36,520 nucleotides of DNA, taken from NCBI GenBank assembly GCA_026003235.1, contig BPGW01000002.1, forward strand, positions 333,345-369,864. The letters are read 5' to 3'. Position 1 is the first letter of the stretch, and every line of letters begins with the position of its first letter. This DNA is from Bacteroidia bacterium. Lineage in GTDB: Bacteria; Bacteroidota; Bacteroidia; SpSt-205. Below the pieces are notes generated by a model. It was not told the DNA's origin, ran no database searches, and saw only the letters and a program-made list of their open reading frames with translations. Below are positions 23,184-30,360 of the stretch, in pieces. The translations under genes and the position numbers were made by a program.

Positions 23184-24358
23184 GTAAGCTCTCCTGGCGG
23201 CTGATGTGGGGGCTGGGGCTGCGCCGTCAGCGCGTGATCTTTTTCCTTCAGGTGGGCCTGGTGGCGTGTTCGGTAGCCGGCACGGTGCTGCTCGTGGGCC
23301 TTTCGCAGGCCTTCCGCGAAGCGATCACCCAGCGCCTCTACCAGTACATGGGCCGCTTCTGGGTGCGTTACTATGGAGAAGAGCAGGAAAGTCGGCCCCT
23401 CCCGATTGATAGGTCCTCTCTACAAAAGCTGGATTCTATACAAGGCGTCGTAACGGTACCTGCTATCCATTTGCCTGTGCTGATTGAAAGCGCGGCGCGT
23501 CGGTACGAGGGGCTAACCCTGCTGGCGGTAGCTCCCACCTGGTGGCAAAAGACCGCTTGGAAAAACCTCTTGACGCAGCAAGGCATGCCCCTAGAAGGGG
23601 ATACGGTGGTCGTGCTTTCGCAAACGCTGGCCCAGCGGCTGGGCGTCCAGATAGGCGAACGGGTTACCTTGCTATGGCTAAGCGATGAGCGGCCCCGCCT
23701 CAGGCGGCTGCAGGTGGCCGCTCTCTACCAGGCCCACATTGAAGAAATAGATCGGCACGTGGGGTTCGTCTCGCTCTCCATGGGGCAGAAGCTGCTTGGA
23801 TGGGACACCAGTCAGGTTCAGGTAGGGCACGTGTTTGCCTCTGGAAACGCCTCAGCGGAGGAGCTGGCTGAAGGCCTACCCGTCTTTTACGAGATACTTC
23901 CGATTGAGAGCCTGTATCCGGATATTTTTGACTGGCTGGGCCTGATTGAGCAGAATCTCCAGGTGATTCTGGGGATTGTGCTGGCGCTGGCTTTTTTTTC
24001 GGTGGCTTCGGCGTTTCTGGTGCTTCAGTTTGCACAGCGGCTGCGGTATGAAGTTCTGTGGGCGTTGGGGGCGCGGCCTCGTCAGCTTCTGGGTATTACG
24101 CTCTGGCAGGCGGTTTTTTCGGTGGGGGTGGGTACGCTGTTGGGGGAAGGCATAGCCGCGCTGCTCATGGCTGGGCAGGACCGATGGGCCTGGATCAAGT
24201 TGGACGCCGAAAACTACCTTTTGCCTGTCCTGCCGGTTTCGTGGGAGGCCAAACCGTTCTTAGGGGTGGCTGCGGTGGCCTTGAGCTTGGCTGGCGTGCT
24301 CAGTGTCCTGGCTTATCCCCGCAGACGGCAGGTGAGGCTCCTGGCTCAAGCTGAGTAG
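23141..24358 (+). CDS. ABC transporter permease of the FtsX/LolE type
   Basis: Membrane protein of 405 aa with the MacB/FtsX/LolC-E topology: one N-terminal membrane helix (FFLQVGLVACSVAGTVLLVG), a long periplasmic domain, then three C-terminal helices (LGIVLALAFFSVASAFLVLQ, QAVFSVGVGTLLGEGIAALL, LGVAAVALSLAGVLSVLAY). The segment LRYEVLWALGARPRQLLGIT is the cytoplasmic coupling motif that contacts the ATPase. LolE-like lipoprotein release or mechanotransmission are family options; no ATPase gene is adjacent. Start uncertain: GTG 23141 keeps LSKLSWRLMWG, which looks like the family N-terminus; ATG 23204 would avoid overlap with the small gene. It ends two bases before the promoter element of the next gene. 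Confidence 0.82.
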   Translation: MAKAVSAFRGVVGLSKLSWRLMWGLGLRRQRVIFFLQVGLVACSVAGTVLLVGLSQAFREAITQRLYQYMGRFWVRYYGEEQESRPLPIDRSSLQKLDSIQGVVTVPAIHLPVLIESAARRYEGLTLLAVAPTWWQKTAWKNLLTQQGMPLEGDTVVVLSQTLAQRLGVQIGERVTLLWLSDERPRLRRLQVAALYQAHIEEIDRHVGFVSLSMGQKLLGWDTSQVQVGHVFASGNASAEELAEGLPVFYEILPIESLYPDIFDWLGLIEQNLQVILGIVLALAFFSVASAFLVLQFAQRLRYEVLWALGARPRQLLGITLWQAVFSVGVGTLLGEGIAALLMAGQDRWAWIKLDAENYLLPVLPVSWEAKPFLGVAAVALSLAGVLSVLAYPRRRQVRLLAQAE

Positions 24359-24360
24359 GG

Positions 24361-24376
24361 TAACTTTGCACCCGTG
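24361..24376 (+). promoter_or_regulatory. -7 promoter element and leaderless GTG start of the OmpA-family gene
   Basis: TAACTTTG at 24361-24368, five bases (caccc), GTG at 24374. It starts two bases after the stop codon of the permease gene. Confidence 0.75.
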
Positions 24377-25876
24377 CGAACCCTCTCTGCGGGGCTTTTC
24401 TTGCTGGTGTGGGCCCAGCGGGTGCCCTTGCCGTCCGGTATCAATACCCCCCTCCACGAAAGCGCGCCTGTCCTGTCGGCCGATGGAAGGCAGCTTTTTT
24501 TCTGGCGCCTGGACGATCCTGCTGGCTATGGGGCCCAGGATATTTTTTATGCCGTCTGGGACGATTCGCTGGGGGACTTCGGGCCTGCTGTACACTTGGG
24601 AGGCGGCCTAAATGACCCTCGCGGCAATATCCCCTTCGGTATCACCCCCGATGGGCAGTACCTGCTTGTCTACAAGGAATTTCGCAATCCCCAAAACCCC
24701 TGCGAGTTGGGCTTTGCTCGGCGGCTTGCGGGTGATGTATGGACAGCCCCTGTGCAGTTGCGCGTGCAAAACTTTTCCAGCCGCAGCGGGAGTTCCCTCA
24801 CGGCGGGGCTGGGCTGGGATGGTCGCACCTTGCTCCTCTCCATGAACGGCCCCGGCTCCTTGGGTGGGGAAGACCTATATGTGAGCTTTTACGACCCTGA
24901 AAAGCGCCTCTGGAGCGAACCCCGTTGGCTGGGGCCTACGATCAATTCGCCTGCCGATGAGGTAACCCCTTTTCTGGCACCCGATGGGGTCACGCTTTAC
25001 TTTTCCACCAACGGCCGTCCCGACAGCAAAGGCCAAGACATCTATTTGACCCGGCGGCTTGATGACAGCTGGCAGCGATGGACTACCCCCCAACGCTTGC
25101 CTGAACCTATCAACTCCAGCGCGGACGATTATTACTTCAAGTTTGCTGCGCTGCATCCTGAGGTGGCTTATCTGGTCTCTACGGATTCGGTCGGGGAGTG
25201 GGGGCGTCAGCTGTACCGCGTGCCCTTACCCGAAGCCTACCGCCCCAGGCCCGTCGTGGTGGTAGAAGGCCAGGTTTTGGAGCAGGGGAGCCGACGGCCC
25301 ATAGGAGGGGCAGAAATCCGTTATTACGACCTGGCCCAGAACACCCTGGAAGGCACCGCCTTCTCGGACCCCACGACCGGGGAGTATCGGGTTCTTTTGC
25401 CCTTGGGCGCGCTCTATGGCATCCTCGTGCAAAATCCCGGTTATTTCAGCCTCAGCGAGTACATCGATCTCAGGCAAGCGCCGCCCAGGGCTTCTATCAA
25501 GAAGGACATTGAAGTGGCGCCCCTTCTGGTAGGCACGGTGATTCGTCTCAATGGGCTTTTTTTTGCCAGTGGGGACAGCACCCTGCAGCCGGAGAGTCGG
25601 CTGGAGCTGGAGCGGCTTGCTTGGCTGCTGAGCGACCGGCCTACCATGCGCATTGAGATTTTGGGGCATACCGACAGCACAGGGCTCTTTGAGAAAAACA
25701 TGGAGCTTTCTTGGCGGCGGGCGCATGCCGTGGCTCAATATCTGGAGGCGCGGGGGGTGTCGGCCGACCGGTTGCGCATCCGGGCCTTAGGGCCTACCCA
25801 GCCCGTAGCCGACAACCGGACGCCTGAAGGACGCGCCCGAAACCGACGCGTGGAATTTCGCATCCTGTCCTTGTAG
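24374..25876 (+). CDS. OmpA-family outer-membrane protein with PD40 repeats
   Basis: Exported protein of 500 aa. An N-terminal signal peptide (RTLSAGLFLLVWAQ after the GTG start) is followed by PD40/WD40-like beta-propeller blades: SAPVLSADGRQLFFWR, GNIPFGITPDGQYLLVYK and TPFLAPDGVTLYFSTNGR. A carboxypeptidase-regulatory-like fold follows at VEGQVLEQGSRRPIGGAEIR. The last 120 residues are an OmpA peptidoglycan-binding domain: FFASGDSTLQPES, the hallmark IEILGHTDSTG, and NRTPEGRARNRRVEFRI. This order, PD40 then CarboxypepD_reg then OmpA, recalls the T9SS core protein PorE, which anchors the machinery to peptidoglycan, but PorE-like proteins are numerous and identity is not proven. Single-gene unit by its own promoter and the promoter inside its stop codon. 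Confidence 0.88.
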   Translation: MRTLSAGLFLLVWAQRVPLPSGINTPLHESAPVLSADGRQLFFWRLDDPAGYGAQDIFYAVWDDSLGDFGPAVHLGGGLNDPRGNIPFGITPDGQYLLVYKEFRNPQNPCELGFARRLAGDVWTAPVQLRVQNFSSRSGSSLTAGLGWDGRTLLLSMNGPGSLGGEDLYVSFYDPEKRLWSEPRWLGPTINSPADEVTPFLAPDGVTLYFSTNGRPDSKGQDIYLTRRLDDSWQRWTTPQRLPEPINSSADDYYFKFAALHPEVAYLVSTDSVGEWGRQLYRVPLPEAYRPRPVVVVEGQVLEQGSRRPIGGAEIRYYDLAQNTLEGTAFSDPTTGEYRVLLPLGALYGILVQNPGYFSLSEYIDLRQAPPRASIKKDIEVAPLLVGTVIRLNGLFFASGDSTLQPESRLELERLAWLLSDRPTMRIEILGHTDSTGLFEKNMELSWRRAHAVAQYLEARGVSADRLRIRALGPTQPVADNRTPEGRARNRRVEFRILSL

Positions 25877-25889
25877 CTTTGCCCGCATG
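25874..25889 (+). promoter_or_regulatory. -7 promoter element of the Nudix gene, starting in the preceding stop codon
   Basis: TAGCTTTG at 25874-25881, five bases (cccgc), ATG at 25887. The TAG at 25874-25876 is also the stop codon of the OmpA-family gene. Confidence 0.75.
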
Positions 25890-26453
25890 GAAAAGAACCC
25901 TTGGCAGACGCTGTCTTCCCGGCAGGTCTACGATAACCCCTGGATAGCTGTCCGCGAAGACCAAGTCCTCACCCCTGCCGGTCAGCCCGGCATCTACGGC
26001 GTGGTCCACTATAAGCATCGGGCCTTGGGCGTGATACCGATCGATGAAGAAGGCCACACTTACCTCGTAGGGCAGTACCGCTACCCCTTGCAGGCTTACT
26101 CTTGGGAGATACCCGAAGGGGGAGGCAAGCTTGACCGCGACCCGCTGTCCGAAATCCAGCGAGAACTGGCCGAGGAAACCGGCCTCATCGCCCGCCGCTG
26201 GCGCCTGCTTTTGCGCATGCACCTCTCCAATAGCGTCTCCGATGAAGAGGCGCTCCTCTACTTAGCGTGGGACCTTCGTCGGGGCACGCCCCACCCCGAA
26301 GGAACCGAACAACTCCGCCTCTGGCGCTTGCCCCTCCACGAAGCCATAGAACGCCTCCACGCGGGCCAATTCACGGATTCCCTTACCGTCGCGGGGCTTC
26401 TGTATGTAGAGACCCTCCTTCATCGGAAAGCCTTAACTTTGCCCCCCACATGA
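25887..26453 (+). CDS. Nudix hydrolase, ADP-ribose pyrophosphatase-like
   Basis: Cytosolic hydrolase of 188 aa, probably cutting ADP-ribose or another nucleoside diphosphate derivative. The N-terminal half has DNPWIAVREDQV and VGQYRYPLQAYSWEIPEGGG as in the ADP-ribose pyrophosphatase group. The Nudix box spans residues 78-100, with RELAEETGL carrying the metal-binding glutamates. Residue 84, where the textbook box has Glu, is Arg; I recall related Bacteroidota enzymes with other residues at this place, so it is not necessarily inactive. First gene before secDF, whose -7 element and start lie within the last 20 bases of this gene; the genes overlap by ATGA. Confidence 0.9.
   Translation: MEKNPWQTLSSRQVYDNPWIAVREDQVLTPAGQPGIYGVVHYKHRALGVIPIDEEGHTYLVGQYRYPLQAYSWEIPEGGGKLDRDPLSEIQRELAEETGLIARRWRLLLRMHLSNSVSDEEALLYLAWDLRRGTPHPEGTEQLRLWRLPLHEAIERLHAGQFTDSLTVAGLLYVETLLHRKALTLPPT
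26434..26452 (+). promoter_or_regulatory. -7 promoter element of secDF inside the Nudix gene
   Basis: TAACTTTG at 26434-26441, eight bases (ccccccac), ATG at 26450. The element is inside the 3' coding end of the Nudix gene and rejects the in-frame upstream start at 26267. Confidence 0.7.
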
Positions 26454-28678
26454 TCCGGCACAAGCCCTTCATTCTGACCCTCCTGGGCATTTTTTTTGCC
26501 ATAGTCCTGTACAACCTCTACTGGGTATTTGAGCGCTTTCGCCTGGAGGCTAAGCTTTCGGCTCTTACGCCTGAAGCCCGTAGCGCCTGGTTCAAAGACC
26601 CCGACAACTACAAGTACTATCGCCGGGCCGTAGAGAACTCTTTTTCCCTGGGCCTGGACCTGCAAGGGGGCATGTACGTCACGCTGGAAGTGGGGGTAGA
26701 AGACCTCCTGCGGGGTTTGAGCGAAGTGCCCAACGATACGGTTTTCCAAGCTGTACTGAATGAAGCTGTCGCCAGGTATCGCCGAGGAGAAGGCAATCTG
26801 GTGGATCTTTTTGCTGAAACGCTCAAGCGGCGCAGCCCGGGCACTTCGCTGGCGCAGTTTTTCGCAGGGCCCAAGCTGGGCTTGGCTTACAACGCTTCCG
26901 ATGCCGAAGTGCTGCGCAAGCTCCGCCAGGAAGTGGAAGATGCGGTGGAACGCACCTACAAGATCCTTCGCGTGCGGATAGACCAGTTTGGGGTGGTCTC
27001 GCCCAATATCCAGCGTCAGCCCGGCACAGGGCGGATTCTCCTTGAGCTGCCAGGCGTAAAAGACAGCGAACGGGTAAGGCGCCTCCTGCGTACCACCGCC
27101 CAGCTGGAGTTCTGGCCTACCTATACAATAAAAGAGGTCTTCCCCCTCCTCCAGAAGGCCAACGAGAAGCTTGCGGCGATGGCTTCTGCCCAGAAGGGGC
27201 AGGATACCCTGCGCGCCGATACCCTCGCCGCCTCAGACACCACCTCTAAGGGGGGAGAGCTTTCTACCGAAGAGCTGCTCTTAGGCAAAAAGAAACCAGG
27301 CGGACCAAGCGATACAGCCAAAAAGGATACCGCTGCCCTCTCGGAAGAGGAAAAGCGCAAGAAATTTGAAAAAGAGAACCCGCTGTTTGCGGTCCTGATT
27401 CCGCCGCAGAACGCCTCGGAAAACAGCCCTGTTGTGGGCTATGCTCGGATTGCGGATACTGCCACGGTGGGCCAGTACTTGCGCCGGCCGGAAATCAGGG
27501 CCCTTTTCCCAGACAACCTGGCTTTTGCCTGGACGGTCAAGCCCGAACAAGAAGGAACCGACGCTTTGACGCTTATTGCGCTGCGGGTCAACCCTGCGCG
27601 TCAGGCTCCGCTTACGGGAGAGGCCATAGAGGATGCCCGGCAGGACTTCAATCCGGACGATGGCAGCCCTATGGTCACGATGCGCATGAACGCCGAAGGC
27701 GCCCGCATCTGGAAACGGCTCACCACTGATTACCTGGGCAAATCCATCGCGGTCGTCTTGGATGGGTATGTCTACACCTACCCCGTGGTGCAGAGCGTCA
27801 TCGCCAACGGAAACTCCCAGATCACCGGCAACTTCACCGTAGAGGAAGCCAAAGACCTGGCCAATGTGCTCAAGGCGGGCCGCCTCCCCGCAGCGATTCG
27901 GATAGAGGCCGAGGAGATCGTAGGCCCTTCGCTGGGTGAAGTGGCAATCCGGCAAGGGGTGATAGCCCTGGTGCTGGCCTTCGCTTCTATCCTGCTGGTG
28001 ATGTGGGCTATCTACAGTACCGCAGGACTCATCGCAAACCTCGCACTGTTTATTCTCCTCCTCTTCATTGCGGGGGTCATGGCCGCCATGAATGTGGTCT
28101 TGACCTTGCCCGGTATCGCCGGTATCGTGCTCACGCTGGGTATGGCGGTAGACGTTAACATCCTGATTTATGAGCGCGTGCTGGAAGAGCTGCATGCCGG
28201 CAAGTCCTTGAAAGGAGCTATTGAAAACGGCTTCAATCGGGCGCTCTCCGCTATCACCGACTCCAATGTAACCACCTTGCTGACGGGCATCATCCTATAT
28301 GCGTTTGGGATTGGACCCATTCGGGGCTTTGCCGTGACGCTGATCATTGGGATTACCGGCACTTTCCTTACAGGTGTGCTGATTACTCGCCTTCTCGTAG
28401 AGGCTGTGTACAATTCCCCTCGCTGGTCTTCTAAGCTGCGGTTCCGTACTGCCTTTGCGGAAAAGCTCCTCAGCAAAATCCCTCCGATTCCTTTCCATCG
28501 CCATTACCGTACCCTGCGCTGGGTCATGTGGGGTCTGGCGCTGGCTGGGGCAGCGGCGCTGATAGGGGTAGGCATTCGGCCGGGGCTGGAGTTCACGGGG
28601 GGGCTATCAGTTCCAGGTGGCGTTGACTCGTCCCGCCTCCCTGGACCAGGTCCAGGAAGACCTCACCGCCGCCTTTGA
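26450..28678 (+). CDS. secDF: SecDF translocase, SecD part (frame runs out after a frameshift)
   Basis: Proton-driven component of the Sec system that pulls exported proteins from the periplasmic side. A first membrane helix (residues 7-27) is followed by the SecD motif GLDLQGG at 68-74, the large periplasmic P1 domain and the five further SecD helices, with TLGMAVDVNILIYERVLEEL. P1 contains a Lys/Ser/Thr-rich insert around TAKKDTAALSEEEKRKKFEK. The frame continues through the first SecF helix (MWGLALAGAAALIGVGI) and ends meaninglessly after the second conserved motif GLEFTGG: a run of seven G at 28597-28603 puts the ribosome out of frame. With six G the protein would continue into the SecF frame and give about 992 aa, the normal fused SecDF of Bacteroidota. 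Residues after 28603 in this frame (about 25 codons) are spurious. Confidence 0.9.
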   Translation: MIRHKPFILTLLGIFFAIVLYNLYWVFERFRLEAKLSALTPEARSAWFKDPDNYKYYRRAVENSFSLGLDLQGGMYVTLEVGVEDLLRGLSEVPNDTVFQAVLNEAVARYRRGEGNLVDLFAETLKRRSPGTSLAQFFAGPKLGLAYNASDAEVLRKLRQEVEDAVERTYKILRVRIDQFGVVSPNIQRQPGTGRILLELPGVKDSERVRRLLRTTAQLEFWPTYTIKEVFPLLQKANEKLAAMASAQKGQDTLRADTLAASDTTSKGGELSTEELLLGKKKPGGPSDTAKKDTAALSEEEKRKKFEKENPLFAVLIPPQNASENSPVVGYARIADTATVGQYLRRPEIRALFPDNLAFAWTVKPEQEGTDALTLIALRVNPARQAPLTGEAIEDARQDFNPDDGSPMVTMRMNAEGARIWKRLTTDYLGKSIAVVLDGYVYTYPVVQSVIANGNSQITGNFTVEEAKDLANVLKAGRLPAAIRIEAEEIVGPSLGEVAIRQGVIALVLAFASILLVMWAIYSTAGLIANLALFILLLFIAGVMAAMNVVLTLPGIAGIVLTLGMAVDVNILIYERVLEELHAGKSLKGAIENGFNRALSAITDSNVTTLLTGIILYAFGIGPIRGFAVTLIIGITGTFLTGVLITRLLVEAVYNSPRWSSKLRFRTAFAEKLLSKIPPIPFHRHYRTLRWVMWGLALAGAAALIGVGIRPGLEFTGGLSVPGGVDSSRLPGPGPGRPHRRL
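28597..28603 (+). other. Apparent +1 frameshift in secDF at a run of seven G
   Basis: Seven G follow AC in the codons for the conserved FTGG motif. Reading acg ggg ggc tat cag (one G fewer) gives TGGYQFQVALTRPAS and joins the SecD frame to the SecF frame without any loss. As written, the frame changes to a nonsense tail ending at 28678. Confidence 0.85.
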
Positions 28679-29429
28679 GGGGACCGTGCCCGTCATCAAA
28701 ACCGTAGGAGCTAAAAACGACCTTCTGATTAGCACAAGCTACCTTTACGACCAGCCTAATCGCCAGGCCGATGTGGAAAAAGCCCTCATGGAGGGCCTGC
28801 GCAAGCGGCACGCTGACGCCAACCCGCAGATTGTGCGTTCGGCGCTCGTGGGGCCCAGCGTCGCAGAAGATATTCGCTCCAGCGCCGTCATCTCCGTGAC
28901 CTTGGGCATCTTGGTGATTGCGCTATACCTGCTCTTGCGCTTCCGGAGTTTTGCTTATTCGCTGGGGAGTGCGGCTTCGCTGCTGGTGACGACGCTGGTT
29001 ATCCTGGGTATTTACGGGCTTCTGAGCTGGTCTGACCTCCTACCTTTCTCGCTGGAGGCTAATCAGGACACCATAGCCGCCGCCCTTACGGTGATTGGCT
29101 TTGTGGTGCACGACTCCGTGATTCTCTTTGACCGCATTCGGGAGGAGCGCAAGCGACCCGGAGCCGAGGCCCTGCCCGCCGCCGAACTGCACAGCCAGAG
29201 CGTGAACCTGGTCTTTATCCGGACCTTGTTGACCACCCTTACCGTCGTACAGGTGGTGGTGATCCTGCTCCTGATAGGAGGGGAAAGCACCAAGGGGTTC
29301 TCCCTACTGATGCTGCTGGGCTTCCTCTTTGGCGTCATTTCTACCATTTATGTGGCCAGCGATGTGTCGGCTCTCCTACTTGAGCGTTTTCGTCGGCGCT
29401 CTCCTGCGGCGGCCCCTTCGTCTCGCTGA
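28617..29429 (+). CDS. secF: SecDF translocase, SecF part (continuation after the frameshift)
   Basis: Second half of the Sec accessory motor. The frame is open from just after the G7 run; the GTG at 28617 is only the first start-like codon and is probably not a true start, because the first SecF membrane helix and the GLEFTGG motif lie upstream in the SecD frame. The remainder is intact: periplasmic P4-like domain (LDQVQEDLTAAFEGTVPVIK), GPSVAEDIRSSAVISVTLGI, the helix pair LIVIALYLLLRF-like, and TVIGFVVHDSVILFDRIREE with the conserved Asp/Arg region. A separately translated SecF lacking its first helix would be abnormal. Read together with the preceding part it forms one SecDF of about 992 aa. 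Confidence 0.9.
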   Translation: MALTRPASLDQVQEDLTAAFEGTVPVIKTVGAKNDLLISTSYLYDQPNRQADVEKALMEGLRKRHADANPQIVRSALVGPSVAEDIRSSAVISVTLGILVIALYLLLRFRSFAYSLGSAASLLVTTLVILGIYGLLSWSDLLPFSLEANQDTIAAALTVIGFVVHDSVILFDRIREERKRPGAEALPAAELHSQSVNLVFIRTLLTTLTVVQVVVILLLIGGESTKGFSLLMLLGFLFGVISTIYVASDVSALLLERFRRRSPAAAPSSR

Positions 29430-30333
29430 AGGGCTTTGGCTGATAGGCCTGTGGGCTTGCAGCAGCCCGGATAAAGCCGCCCAGCCAGAAGATACCCCCA
29501 CCAGCGGGCACATTCGCATAGCGGCGGACCTGTCGCTGCGACCCGCTTTGGACCCTTTGCTGGAACAGTTTCACCGCACTTATCCCCGTGCGCACATAGA
29601 AGTGCGCTATCTACCGGAGGCGGAAGCGGTGGCAGGTTTGCTTTCGGACAGCTTCCGCGTGGTGGTGGTGGCGAGGCCTTTCACGCCAGAGGACTCGGCG
29701 CAGCTGGCTAGCCAGCGCATCCGCCCCAAGCAAACGCGCCTGGTGCGAGAAGGCATTGCCGTAATCGGGCATCCTAACCGGAAGGATAGCCTCCTGCGGA
29801 TAGATACCCTTCTGGCTTGGCTGACGAACCCCCGAAGCCCCTACATTTTTGTGGTAGAGGGAGGGTCAGGTTCGGGTATTTTGCGCTACCTCAAGGATTC
29901 CCTTCTCAAGGGGGCGGAAATCCGGGCACCTCTTTACCGGGCCGATTCGGCGCCGGCGGCTATCGCCTACGTCCAACAGAACCCTCGCGCCATAGGGCTA
30001 ATTGGGGTGGCTTGGGTCTGTGACCGGGAAGATTCCACCACGCAAAAGTTTCTCCAGAGCGTGCGGCTTTTTGCCCTGGCTCCTTCCGGAGGGGATGCGT
30101 ACTACTACCCCTATGCGGGCTACCTAAGGCCGGGCTTTTATCCTCTGGCCCGAGATGTGTATGCCCTCAGTCGGGAACCTCGCCTGGGGCTTGGCTCGGG
30201 CTTTATCAGCTACGCTGCTGGACCGGACGGTCAGCGCCTCCTCCTGAAGTCTGAACTCTTACCGGCCCAGGCCCCTGTACGCATCGTTGAGCTGAAAGAA
30301 GAGGCTTTTACCATAGAGCGCGAAAAGCGGTAG
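29362..30333 (+). CDS. PstS-like phosphate-binding lipoprotein
   Basis: Periplasmic binding-protein-like lipoprotein. A signal peptide ends in the lipobox LWAC (Cys codon at 29458), so the mature protein should be lipid-anchored. The domain begins GHIRIAADLSLRPALDPLLE and shows the PBP-like (PstS) layout with AEAVAGLLSDSFRVVVVARP, EGIAVIGHPNRKDS and the anion-binding loop VVEGGSGSGILRYL, then YVQQNPRAIGLIGVAWV. Free PstS-like proteins without a transporter are common in Bacteroidota. No pstCAB is near, so phosphate as ligand is inferred. The start is uncertain: ATG 29362 is used, TTG 29380 or ATG 29329 are alternatives; all overlap the secF 3' end. It is likely co-transcribed with the secDF gene. 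Confidence 0.75.
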   Translation: MCRLSYLSVFVGALLRRPLRLAEGLWLIGLWACSSPDKAAQPEDTPTSGHIRIAADLSLRPALDPLLEQFHRTYPRAHIEVRYLPEAEAVAGLLSDSFRVVVVARPFTPEDSAQLASQRIRPKQTRLVREGIAVIGHPNRKDSLLRIDTLLAWLTNPRSPYIFVVEGGSGSGILRYLKDSLLKGAEIRAPLYRADSAPAAIAYVQQNPRAIGLIGVAWVCDREDSTTQKFLQSVRLFALAPSGGDAYYYPYAGYLRPGFYPLARDVYALSREPRLGLGSGFISYAAGPDGQRLLLKSELLPAQAPVRIVELKEEAFTIEREKR

Positions 30334-30345
30334 AGCCCTCTCCTC

Positions 30346-30360
30346 TATCTTTGCCCCGTG
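30346..30360 (+). promoter_or_regulatory. -7 promoter element and leaderless GTG start of yidC
   Basis: TATCTTTG at 30346-30353, four bases (cccc), GTG at 30358. The preceding gene stops at 30333. Confidence 0.75.

Noticed and set aside
26267-26449. N-terminal extension of secDF
   Set aside because: It lies within the Nudix gene in another frame; the promoter element and membrane helix fix the start at ATG 26450.
27281-28195. Minus-strand open frame of 304 codons inside secDF
   Set aside because: Antisense shadow rich in His, Gln, Gly; no recognisable domain.
28597-28603. Separate secD and secF genes
   Set aside because: The first SecF helix and GLEFTGG motif are in the SecD frame, so a SecF starting at 28617 would be incomplete.
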